Source: Flammula alnicola (Eukaryota; Basidiomycota; Agaricomycetes; Agaricales; Strophariaceae). From it: 12,224 nt of DNA. The position numbers and the translations under genes were made by a program. The stretch lies in the NCBI GenBank assembly GCA_015499995.1, contig JADNRV010000823.1:1-12224 (forward strand). The letters are read 5' to 3'. How positions within the stretch are numbered: position 1 is the first letter of the stretch; every line of letters starts with the position of its first letter. This document shows, piece after piece, positions 1 to 7,899 of this stretch. The notes beneath the pieces are model-generated. The model ran no database searches. It had not been told where the DNA came from and saw nothing but the letters and a program-made list of their open reading frames with translations.

Positions 1-948
1 CGGTATCATTTCTTCCAGGGTTTTCTCTCCCTTGGGCTTTTCTTGAGCAAAGGCAAAGGTCTGGGCTTGGGTTGTTTTGGCGTTGATCCAAGTCTCTTTC
101 ACTTCTTTAGTAAGTTCGCTGTCGATAAAAGAAATTACTAGGTCGACCGTGGGGTCCGTTTCCAGGTGGGATTCTTCCAGGGTTTTCTCAACAGTCCTCT
201 TCAATATGGGAGTAAACTCCTCATATGTGGGGCTCCTGTCAAGTTTTGAACCCATGGATAGTTCGTCAACATGTAGGTCCATTTCGTCCAATGAGGGAGT
301 GATACTCCCTTGTGGCTCTTTTGTGGTCTTGGTCTTGAGGAGTCTGATGAATGTGTTCTTGAACTTGCTGAGAGATTTCCAAAGTCTCTCCCTCCAAGTT
401 AGGGTCCCAAGTTTCCAATCAATGTTTGGGTTTCGTTTCTGGAGCCATGGGAAACCCTGAATAATTTTCTGCTTTCCGAGGCCAGTGACCATAAGTTTGG
501 TCGGGTCTGTCCTTCCGTTTATGGTGAGATCAATGACGACATAGTATGATATCATTCCTTCCTTATTAGGTGTTCTATCGACGTTCTTGGCTTTGATTGG
601 TCTCGGAAGCCGATGAAGGTTGAGTCCCAGGGATTGTGCGAACTGCTGGTGGATGAATTGTCCACCAGCACCGGAGTCTAGGAGAGCAGTGGTTCCAATG
701 AATTTTCTACCAGTCTGATTTTCACATGAGAGAGAACATGGCAAATGCATAGTTTGATTCTCGATCTCAGCTACTAATACAGAGTGAATAGAAAGGTAGA
801 GAGAGACTGATGTTGGGCGGCGTCTCTCTATCAAAAATTCTTGTTCAAATCGTCCAAGCAGGCAGTCTTCTCTTCTAGATCCAATTCCTTGATAAGTGAA
901 TAGATGTGAGCACTGGTTTGCTTTCCAGTGAGATTCTTCTTTGGTGGC
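1..948 (-). CDS. pol: Gypsy element A pol, N-terminal part with aspartic protease (runs off window)
   Basis: This is the start of the pol polyprotein of a Ty3/gypsy retrotransposon; the protease would cut Gag and Pol into working proteins in the virus-like particle. The frame is open on the minus strand from 948 (after a TGA at 949-951) to the window edge, at least 316 codons with no stop. The retropepsin active site reads ALLDSGAGGQFIHQQFA, with the catalytic Asp-Ser-Gly at about 678-670. It is followed by a beta-rich stretch and the FPWLQKRNPNIDW segment typical of gypsy proteases. After that comes an acidic and basic linker that should lead to reverse transcriptase outside the window. Pol overlaps the end of gag by 118 nt and lies in the -1 frame relative to it, so expression probably needs ribosomal frameshifting near 831-840. 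It has no ATG of its own near the start. The family call is firm; activity is unknown because RT and integrase are not visible. Confidence 0.85.
828..842 (-). promoter_or_regulatory. Candidate -1 frameshift site at the gag/pol overlap
   Basis: In the gag frame the last codons read AAG AAT TTT TGA. The run of five T (833-837) lets the peptidyl-tRNA on TTT slip back one base and still pair with TTT, with the gag stop in the A site. Translation then continues in the pol frame (TTG ATA GAG) that is open to the window edge. This is not a classic X-XXY-YYZ heptamer, because the upstream codon AAT would become GAA. The frame relationship is seen directly; the slippage mechanism is inferred. Confidence 0.4.
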
Positions 949-2305
949 TCATATCGTCATTGATAATTTGTTGTGTTCTGTCTCTTCTTCTTCTTCGGGC
1001 AGTCACACGCCATATGGCCAGGTTCCTTGCAGAAGAAACATGATCCTGTCCTAAGGAGTTCGTTCTGTTCTTCGGTCATCATTGCGTCAACGTCCATGGC
1101 ATCAGGGTCGCGTGGTTTATATGAGAATGGGCGTCTCGCGAGTCTGGTCTCGGGTTTCGGTTTCTGATACCCAGTGTTCTGTCTGGCATATCTTCGTTTG
1201 ATTGTGTCGGAGATCTTCATGTTCGTTTCTCTGTCTTTGGCTTTGTCATACCAGCCTTGGAGCGTGGTAGGTCAGGGTTCGAGTCGCATGACTTCCCTTA
1301 ACAGTTCTGTTTGAAGGGACTTTCAGAATAGGTCGATCAGGATCGCCGGATCAGAGACCCCAGTCTTCTTTACCAGGATCTTGAAGTTCGTGATGTGTTC
1401 TTCTAAGGGTGCCTTCCCTTGTCAGATTGCGTATAACTGTTCAAGGGAGTTACCCTTCAAGTCAGTGATCTCATAGTCTTTGTCAAGTTGGTCGATAAAA
1501 GCATCCCAGGTTCCAAGGTCCAGCACTGCATTGGTCGCCAGAGTCGTTCCAACCGCGGAAGCGGGGGAGTATAGTGGGAGTCATAGAACTCTTCTGCCCA
1601 ATTAGATGAGGCTTCCCCTCACATGAAAAAGAGAACGAAGATGATCTTCTTCTCATCTGTGTCATAAACGGCAGAGTTAATCTTCAGGTAAAGCATCACC
1701 GTCTTCTTCCAAGAGGCATATTTTTCAATATCGCCATCAAAGTCCTGGGGTCAGTTCAAGTTTATTTCTTTCGGGTAGGATTAGCCATAGGAGGAGCGGT
1801 CTGTTGACCTGGAGGGTTCGGGGGAGGTGGAGGTGGAGGTGGACCTTGCAGTTGTCTCGAAGGTTGTCGCCCTGGTGGTGGGGAGAGTTGTTCTGAAGAA
1901 CTAGGAGGGTCAGGAGGAGGTTCTGAAGGTGCGTGGTGGTCGTGGAGACCTTCGTCTTCGAGGTCCGTGAATGAGGGAAATTGGGTAGGAGTTCTGGCTC
2001 TGGAAGAGGTGGAGAAAAAGCTAGCAGATAATGGATCTGCTGCTTCTTCTAGGGTCTCGGTAGGCTCGCAGGATGGGACGCTGGGGGAGGACAGTTCAGG
2101 GGTGGCTGCGACAAGGAGTTGTTCTCAGGTGGCTGATCGAGTTACTCGTGACCTAGCTTGCGAAGCTACTGTTGGTCGAGTTACTGAGAGTTTCAGAGAC
2201 GTTGTGCAGGCTCGGACTCCGAGGAGTCCTACTGCGATGAGTGTTGAGGTTCAAGAGGTGGTCGACCACTAGATAGTGGTGGAAGTGGATGGTAGCTAGT
2301 TCTTT
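831..2305 (-). pseudogene. gag: Gypsy element A gag, decayed, with CCHC zinc knuckle
   Basis: This is the remnant of the Gag structural protein. From the N-terminal side it shows an Ala/Ser/Pro-rich leader with a run of eight prolines (about 1817-1840). Next is a retrotransposon-gag domain that includes YASWKKTVMLYLKINSAVY, NWAEEFYD, GTWDAFIDQLDKDYE and GWYDKAKDRE. An intact CX2CX4HX4C knuckle (CFFCKEPGHMACDC, 999-1040) follows, then a short acidic tail ending at TGA 831-833. The reading frame shifts at least twice (near 1770 and near 1560) and is cut by in-frame TGA codons at 957, 1272, 1323, 1422, 1619, 1751 and 2125 (lowest coordinate of each). No convincing ATG follows the LTR, and the leader frame starting near 2270 is also broken. 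It cannot make a full Gag. The 5' limit is set here to the LTR edge; the true start codon is not resolved. Confidence 0.8.
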
Positions 2306-2627
2306 TGTTACGACTAGCAAGAAATAACATGATTGCGATGTTGAAGTCAAGTAATCAGTGATTCCAAAGTTATGTCAAGAGGTGCCTAGATCAGATCGTT
2401 TGCACTTAGAGGCTCAGATGAGCTTAAGTGATCATGTCTAGAGGCTTGACAAGCTTAGACGTTTGTGGCGAGGAGAGAGACAAGACAAAGAAGTCAAGAT
2501 TCTCAAGAACTAGCTAAAGTACAGGATTGCGTATTTACTGTATATATACTAGTCGAGAGTGCACACAGACCAACGAGGTATGACTCCTACTACAGTCAAG
2601 AGGAGTCAGAAAGAGAAAGAAAGTCAT

Positions 2628-2651
2628 CTCGACGATGTTGAAGTCGTCGAG
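2628..2651 (-). other. Perfect 8-bp hairpin at the LTR transcript start
   Basis: CTCGACGA, an 8-nt spacer, then TCGTCGAG form a perfect inverted repeat immediately downstream of the TATA box. If transcription starts close by, the hairpin would lie at or across the 5' end of the retrotransposon RNA (the R region). It could affect translation, packaging or first-strand transfer. The structure is seen; the role is guessed. Confidence 0.6.
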
Positions 2652-2652
2652 G

Positions 2653-2661
2653 CTATTTATA
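2653..2661 (-). promoter_or_regulatory. TATA box of the element A LTR promoter
   Basis: The minus strand reads TATAAATAG about 121 nt into the LTR. This is the expected place for the RNA polymerase II promoter that drives the genomic transcript. Transcription would start about 25-35 nt further on, near 2620-2630. It is the best TATA match in the LTR. Confidence 0.6.
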
Positions 2662-2782
2662 GTACAGTAATCAAAATAGAATGTACTAAAGATAGGATGG
2701 CTAGATAAGGTAATAGTCCAGATACTAGTACAAAGATAGAAAAGAAAGAGAAAAATAGACGCGTTGGGGACGGACCGTAACA

Positions 2783-4317
2783 GCCAGAACATTTTGCATG
2801 ACTTGCTGAAAAACACTGGGCCTGTTACAGTAGCCAAAGGGCATTCTTTTAAACTGCCATAAGCCTTGATGTGTTCGGAAAGCCAATTTTTCTGATGTGC
2901 TATCGGATAGGGTTAGCTGGGTGAATTCTGCTAGCGCATCGAGAGTAGTAAGCCACTGCGCACCGTTTAAGGCTTGCAATATATCCTCCTGTTTTGGCAA
3001 GGGAAATTCATCTGGTATGACCATTTCATTAAACTTCCTTAAATCAATGACCATCTGAGGCTTATTGTTTCTATAAACAATGAATACAGGAGCAGCCCAT
3101 AGACTCCTGGAATGTTCTATTACTCCTAGCTCAATTCAATCATCCATTTGCTTATTTATGACTTCTCTTTTTGCTGGAGAGGCTGGAAAAGGCAGTAAGG
3201 AAATAGGTTTCATACTAGGTTTCATAAGTATCTTTACCTTTTCTGGATAATTTCCTAATCTGCCGTTTAATCTGAAAGTGTCTTTATTTTGCAAGATGAC
3301 AGCTTCAAGCTTTTCTTTTTGCTCTTTGCTTAGGGTACTGGATATTTCTATTTCCTTAAGCAGCTGACTATCTAGAGTAATATCCGACGGTACCTCAGAC
3401 ATCTTAGGTCCTCCCTCTAAAGGTTCTTTGGCCAGTGGATCATCTTCCTCTGTTGCATTCCATTGAGCCTTTGATGTGATTTCAGTGTGGGACTTTGTAA
3501 ATTGTCCGTCTCGCTCTGTTACTAAAGATTTTAACAAAGATGTGTGAGCCTTCATCTGCAGTATATCCCCCTCTGAAAACGAAGACTTGTGATTCAACCA
3601 AGTTTTCGGGTTATGGCTGTGCCCTAGGAGGAAACCCGGAGGTATTGTAATGTGAGAGTCAGAGAAGTTGGACACATATAGTACTGCACAGTCCCTATGT
3701 ATCATAGTATCTGGCGCACTGAATATTTGGTCAGGAGAGTTTGTATAATGAAGGCGTTGTTCAAAGAAGAGATTTGTAGTTGATGGCAGAAAATGCATTT
3801 GAATATTGACCTTGCTGTTGGTAAATGGAGGTATAATTACTCATGCTTTGGATCGGACTTCAGAATTAGCCTGTCACTGTAATTGCTGATGACACAGCTT
3901 CTGATTCCTGCAGTGCATCTTCAGCTTAAACAATAACTGTGTCAGTGGAGATAGGGTTCTGATCTGGAAAACCTGTCCCTGATCATTGGTTAGCAAGGAG
4001 TCTGTTGAACTTTTGACCCTGATAGTCTGTTCCATATCACCAAATTGAAGATAAGTGTCACCTTCTTGGTGGATTGTTGATATCGAATACTGGTCTGCAA
4101 AATCATTTCCTAAGATAAAAGAGGTAGTCATTTCTTTCACAACATAAGCTTCAGTTGTGATTTTAACTGGTCCTTGAGTTGTTGGGAAATATATGTCTAA
4201 GGTAACATACCCTGAGATTGAGCTCATGCCTGTTACTTGGATCAGATTAATCTTTTGCCCACTCCATATTTTGGGTTTGTCTCGCAGGGTATTCAGTGTG
4301 GCTTCAGATACTAGCAT
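2783..4317 (-). pseudogene. pol: Gypsy element B pol fragment: protease C-half, linker, reverse transcriptase N-half
   Basis: One minus-strand frame runs through the whole fragment, broken only by TGA at 3136-3138, 3841-3843 and 3874-3876. It begins at MLVSEATL, the continuation of the retropepsin DSG motif that lies far away at 11209 and above. It goes on with GQKINLIQVTG and FILGNDFADQYSIS, both typical of this gypsy group's protease. A charged linker of about 200 residues follows. Reverse transcriptase then starts with AAPVFIVYRNNKP, MVIDLRKFNE, the LDALAEF motif-A region and FGYCNRPSVFQQVMQNVLA. Motif A has Glu where the family usually has Gly, and FGYCNRP replaces the usual FGxxNxP form. 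The frame is cut at 2783 by element A's LTR, before the catalytic YIDD box, so the enzyme is dead here. Readthrough would add LTR-encoded residues up to 2725. Confidence 0.9.
4313..4317. repeat. Left target-site duplication AGCAT
   Basis: AGCAT here and at 11204-11208 flank the large insertion in element B's protease. Removing one copy with the intervening DNA joins the frame as S-D-I-M-L-V-S-E, the expected protease sequence. Because both flanks share an A, the duplication could also be read as 4 bp (GCAT), which would give the insert TG...CA ends. Confidence 0.75.
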
Positions 4318-5194
4318 TGATAGAGCTGCAAAACGGCCACATGTGAATTTCGTGAATATATCATCTTTTACCTATAGAATATAACCGAGACACAGAGACT
4401 ATAATGCACCCATGTTAGTAGTCTAAGGCCTAGCTATGTGACTACTAGCTGTTATATAACCTGTGACAATGGTAATCAGACACAGTTCAGAGCTAGCTGA
4501 GTCTGCATGATAAGCCGGGAGACAGTTAAAAGTTAGAAAACAGTGAAACACAGAACACATAAGTCACAAATGACTAGCGAGGCATAAACACACCATGGGA
4601 AATAAATTAAAAGACTTCTGGATGCTTTGGAAATAGTGCATGGCAAATTCAGCACAATCAGTGTATTGCTGAAAAGCTAGCTACAAAATACTACAGCTAG
4701 GAGTACAAGAAGCAGCTAGCTAGCATGTGGCAAAAGCGCAATGACTACTAGCAAGCATATCTTGTGACTTACTGTGAGACGCACAGGACGCAGATGCATT
4801 AGTTAGATGCACACTCTACCCGGGGGACTACCAAAAGTGGTAATAGGATGAGAAAGAAAAGAAGGAACCAGCATCAATGATGGCCATGGATTCAGAATAA
4901 AGCGGCACCACTAGCCGAGATGCACACATGATGTGCATGGTATGCGGAAGTCAGGAGCATCCTAGTGCACTAAAATGGGATGAATTTCCAAATCCTTGAC
5001 TGCTATCTGGTCACCTGGAATACTCAACCCTATACCCATTGCCTGCAGGCATTATTTACATGAGATAAGAATGTTTTACACTATTTTATTCACATACTAG
5101 AACCACACATAGCTGTAGTACAAAAGATGTACCTATGTAGCTAGTTACCTTAAGCAATCTCTTCCCAGTTTTATTTTGAGCTAAGATGAAGTGT
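4318..5194. other. Left arm of the outer insertion, no gene seen
   Basis: This AT-rich stretch has no coding frame that I trust. The 5-mer GCTAG/CTAGC occurs about 11 times in 877 bp, including the run GCTAGCTAGC near 4715, which is more than chance predicts. The same motif occurs about four times in the right arm at 10632-11203. It may be a subterminal repeat of the outer element, but it is also common in the neighbouring gypsy sequences. Nothing else stands out. Confidence 0.4.
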
Positions 5195-5226
5195 CTACAT
5201 CAGGAAAAACACTTTTGCCCCAGGTC
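5195..5226 (+). repeat. Left terminal inverted repeat, 32 bp
   Basis: The repeat starts CTACATCAGGAAAAACACTT and ends in CCCCAGGTC. Its reverse complement is found at 10600-10631 with a single mismatch (G versus T at position 23). Weaker similarity continues inward through CCTAGGAA. Confidence 0.85.
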
Positions 5227-5228
5227 AT

Positions 5229-5420
5229 CCTAGGAAAATTTGGCTGGAAGACATACTACCAGGGCATCCCAGGGCACATATAGTGCCCTGGGACACTCCT
5301 GGCGTCACAGGAGACTTCCCAGAAAGTTCCATCAATTTTAATATATCCTATGACACTCCTGTGACGCCAGAAGCTTCCCAGAAGGTTCCATCAATTTTAA
5401 TATGTCCTATGACACTTTCA
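5229..5420. repeat. Left subterminal repeats: hairpin and 59-bp tandem duplication
   Basis: A CCTAGG site is at 5229-5234. A perfect hairpin follows, with an 11-bp stem (5267-5277 with 5283-5293) and loop ATATA. Then two copies of a unit with a period of about 59 bp occur (about 5292-5350 and 5351-5419). Their shared part includes TTCCATCAATTTTAATAT and CCTATGACACT. Inside the two copies a 15-bp block is present in opposite orientations (5299-5313 versus 5356-5370). Such subterminal arrays are typical transposase-binding regions in CACTA-like elements; that role is inferred. Confidence 0.7.
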
Positions 5421-5686
5421 GAGCAGTCTAAGAATCTAGGTGGCCTTTTTCCAAATATAATTCGTTTCATAGCTACATAATGTAAAATTATATTACCAAA
5501 GTGTTTGATACAAATAAGAACTTTTAGTAGGAAACTTGATGCTGTATCTAAAACATTATCTGACATCTCCTCACAGCCAATCTGGCATTCATCGTGCTCG
5601 ACGTCCGTCGGTCGTGGTCGCATCTGGCATGCTCGCGGGTGCCATCGGTCACCATCGGTCATGAGGGGTTGAGTCAGTGATGGCGG

Positions 5687-5902
5687 TTATGCGAACAGAC
5701 AAATGGGCTTGCCCACCATGGACTTGATGTGCAGGGACTTGATGTTTTGCCAGTTCTTCTTGAGGAGCGAGACAAGGAAGTCGATGCCTATACAAACGGA
5801 AAATGGTAAGAAATGAGTCAAGAGGATGAGAGAGTCATCGAACTATGTACTCAACATGATGTTCCCGAGGACCTAGTTGTCGTTCATCTTGACATGTCCA
5901 AC
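5687..5902 (-). pseudogene. RPL10A: Captured fragment of ribosomal protein uL1 (RPL10A), C-terminal, with intron
   Basis: uL1 is a protein of the 60S ribosomal subunit at the L1 stalk. Two exons read on the minus strand: 5851-5902 encodes VGHVKMNDN-stop-VLGNIML, and 5687-5787 encodes [15 protein letters not shown], then IKSLHIKS and a short tail ending at TAA 5687-5689. They are joined by a 63-nt intron (5788-5850, GTACAT...TATAG, branch-like CTTGACTC). The pattern GHVxM, xxNIx[16 protein letters not shown]-x-x-GKP is the conserved C-terminus of eukaryotic uL1. The tail ([10 protein letters not shown]) departs from the usual TMGKPxRLx. A TAG at 5873-5875 replaces a residue that is probably Gln. 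Only about 50 of some 217 residues are present. Similarity stops abruptly at 5902, where minisatellite 1 begins. The retained intron means the fragment was copied from genomic DNA. Flanking 5550-5686 may be the gene's 3' UTR. Confidence 0.85.
5788..5850 (-). other. Intron in the uL1 fragment
   Basis: The 63-nt intron has donor GTACAT, a CTTGACTC branch-like motif about 28 nt before the 3' end, a pyrimidine-rich stretch and acceptor TATAG. Splicing restores codon AGC (Ser) across the junction and keeps the uL1 frame. It calibrates what real introns look like in this genome. Confidence 0.8.
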
Positions 5903-6180
5903 TCGGTGTCATCGTGTCGTCGTTGATGCACCCACGCCGTCGTGACTTTGTCATCGTTGTACCCTCAGCTGCGGCATCATCGTCGTTGCGCCTGCTGCAC
6001 CGTGGCGTCGGCGTCGACGCACCTGGCCCTTGTCGTGGCGTCATCGTTGTTGCACCCGCGCATCGTGGCATCGTCGTCGATGCACCCGCCGCTGCAGTAT
6101 CATGGTATTGTCATTGTTTTCGTCGTCGTTGCACCCGCGGCATCGTGGTGTCATCGTTGATGCACCCACAACCCACAGCC
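5903..6180 (+). repeat. Minisatellite 1, about eight GC-rich units
   Basis: Imperfect tandem units of about 27-48 nt have a core like GTTGCACCCGCGGCATCGTG followed by GTGTCATC. They can be counted from GTTGATGCACCC (about 5922) to GTTGATGCACCCAC (about 6155). Lengths and sequences vary between units, so it is an old or gene-converted array. All long ORFs across it are products of the repeat (Val/Ser/Ala/His-rich on the plus strand, Asp/Thr/Arg-rich on the minus strand). It directly abuts the uL1 breakpoint. Confidence 0.75.
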
Positions 6181-6980
6181 CCTCCTCGGCTCCGTAAGTC
6201 CACCCAACGATGCTCGCAGGGCACATACGAAGGAGTGGTAGCGGTTGGAAGGCGGTGACGAGGGGGGTCTTGGCTGAAAGGCGGTCGCGATGCTGGTCCT
6301 CGTAGTGTCTAAGATGCAGCAGCACGTCGTCAGGCTTCGACGTTCTTGATGCCATCTCCAAGACCATTCCTGCCTGCCATCCATCCATCGTCGACTGGCC
6401 GCCCTCGGACCTCCAGAACCGCCCAAATGACGCCTCGCATTGGCTTGCTGATAGGTCTTGTCGTCTACTTATGATCTAAGTAGATCGTACAAAGCACGAG
6501 TGGTAAGTAGACGCCCAACTCTGACCGCAAAACGAACGAAATACTCACCGACTGACAGATTGTCTCCAGCGGCTTTCGAAGCTCCCGCTTCCTTCCTCTG
6601 CTCTCGCTAACTCGCCCGCGATCGCGACCGCCAGAACGCTTGTGTAGCCACCGACAGCGAGGACGAGGGACAGTGTTGGGACGTTAGATGCGGCGAGGAT
6701 GCGAAGGCGGAGGTTGTGCCTTGAAGTTGCTGGCTTTCTACGTGTCGTTGGGCCTGCAAAGAGCAAAAAGGCATGTGAGCGTCGGCATCAAGGTAAGTAC
6801 ATAGCGGGATTAGCTTACTGACCGCCTCGACAAGTTGCTTCGTTGGTGGTCCCATCCTCCTGGGCTGATCCCTGCGCCAACCGTTTCGTCGCGGTAGTGA
6901 CGGCTTCTCGTCGCGTTTCTAGCTGATGAAAGATGACCGATAAGTAGGGTAAGGCAGAGCGGAGACGGTGTGAGACTGAC
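6181..6980 (-). pseudogene. Unidentified intron-containing gene remnant
   Basis: I do not recognise this gene. Three well-formed minus-strand introns suggest genuine exons: 6923-6980 (GTCAGT...TTTCATCAG), 6754-6822 (GTCAGT...CTCTTTGCAG) and 6476-6548 (GTGAGT...CTACTTAG). Exon 6823-6922 (LETRREAVTTATKRLAQGSA...) joins exon 6549-6753 (GPTTRRKPATSRHNLRLRIL..., then LAVGGYTSVLAVAIAGELAR) in frame. The next exon, from 6475, is open for 145 codons and has natural-looking composition (SFGRFWRSEGGQ, GMVLEMASRTSKPDDVLLHL, RHYEDQHRDRLSAKTPL). It does not join in phase to the exon before it, so either an indel has occurred or another acceptor is used (CCTATCAG near 6450). The frame then runs into minisatellite 1 near 6180, so the 3' end is lost. 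Upstream exons are not resolved. Together with the uL1 piece it suggests several captured loci. Confidence 0.4.
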
Positions 6981-7320
6981 CGTTTGGCAGTTACAAGGTA
7001 TGTACGGGCGTATCGAGCGGGCGATAGGGTGTTATCGGTACGTCGTCGTGTCGATCTTCGTTGTTACTGCCACTGACACTGCGTGCGTTTGTGCGATCTC
7101 GCTTCGCGATGGACGTACACGACCTGTTGTGTGAAACGATGGCAGTAGGTCGTGTTTTGGGAGGTAGAGGGGCACGGATGACTTGTGCCAGTCTTGGACA
7201 ATGTAGAGGATAGCGTGAGAGATGGGCAGGGTATGGTCTGAAACAAGGAGAGGGTGGGCAGTAGGTGGCGAGAGAGTCAGATGTGGTGATAAGGGGATGA
7301 GGTTGCACTGACCTGGGGGT
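6981..7320 (-). other. Possible further exon, ambiguous frames
   Basis: A good intron signal on the minus strand (7238-7312, GTCAGTGC...CTGACTC...TTGTTTCAG) precedes a stretch where all three minus frames stay open for more than 170 nt. The most protein-like frame reads ISHAILYIVQDWHKSSVPLY and ends at TAA 7032-7034. Because stops are scarce in this GC-rich, C-rich strand, the openness itself proves little. It may be an upstream exon of the remnant at 6181-6980. Confidence 0.25.
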
Positions 7321-7899
7321 ATTCGCCGGGTCGTCGTTGCACTCTGGCTTGGCTATGGCGGCTCGTTTGTAGGTGGCGCCTTGTGTGTAGACCCTAGGCT
7401 GCGAAATGATGTGAACACGTCATTGTGGTGTGGAGAAGATGCAGGGGAGGGAGGGTGTTGAATGGAGCTGTAGGACGTGCGAGAGGGAGACGGTCCATTG
7501 AGATGTGTTGGAAGGGTAGAGTGAGGCAGTAGTACGTGCAAAAGGGATGTGTATGCAGTCGATTGATGGAATGAGAACCTTATGCGCGCCAATTCTCGTC
7601 CTTCGTCGTCTGTCTATGCCTCAAAACCTATCCTTGGACACAAACCGGGGTGCGCGATACAAAATCACGCGGCAGACGGGGCTTGTCATTGGCATATGGC
7701 CGTTGTGGCGACATGGGCATGTGGATTCATCGGTGGAGGCGGCGGAGCAATGTCATACACCCATGAATGGTCAACAAGGTGGGCAGAGATGTTGAAGGGC
7801 ACAAGCTGGGGTGTCCGCTGCTGCTGGCGGAGGTTGGGACGAGGGACGAGGGTTCCGCGATGGTGTTGAACCTGTGGAAGCGGAGGAAGGGATGGTGGT
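7321..7899. other. GC-rich stretch without a gene I can support
   Basis: Several overlapping frames are open on both strands. On the plus strand the frame from 7767 begins VGRDVEGHKLGCPLLLAEVG and looks protein-like for about 55 codons before it enters minisatellite 2. On the minus strand 7353-7592 is Ser/Pro/His-rich. There are no matching splice signals or family motifs. It could be more captured sequence. Confidence 0.2.

Larger units (their letters stand above)
2306..2782 (-). repeat. 5' long terminal repeat of gypsy element A
   Basis: This 477-bp unit starts on the minus strand with TGTTACGGTCC and ends with GTCGTAACA, so it has the TG...CA ends of an LTR and a perfect 7-bp terminal inverted repeat (TGTTACG/CGTAACA). 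It lies exactly between element B's reverse-transcriptase frame, cut at 2783, and element A's gag leader. It holds a TATA box and a hairpin at the expected transcript start. The 3' LTR lies beyond the left edge, so neither LTR identity nor the matching target-site duplication (expected GCCAG, seen once at 2783-2787) can be tested here. The inner boundary rests on the inverted repeat only. Confidence 0.75.

Noticed and set aside
77..460. Plus-strand frame of 127 codons at the left edge
   Set aside because: It is the antisense shadow of the gypsy pol frame, which has clear protease motifs on the minus strand.
2250..2275. tRNA 3' end / primer site at GGTTCAAGAGGTGGTCGACCA
   Set aside because: The T-loop-like string is too close to the CCA for a real acceptor and T-arm, and it does not abut the LTR.
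4318..4380. Apparent N-terminal extension of the element B protease (FTKFTCGRFAALS)
   Set aside because: The frame is open by chance upstream of 4317. The real upstream sequence, with the DSG active site, is at 11209 and beyond, across the AGCAT duplication.
5914..6258. Overlapping frames on both strands across minisatellite 1
   Set aside because: They are products of the tandem repeat; their residues follow the repeat unit and show no domain.
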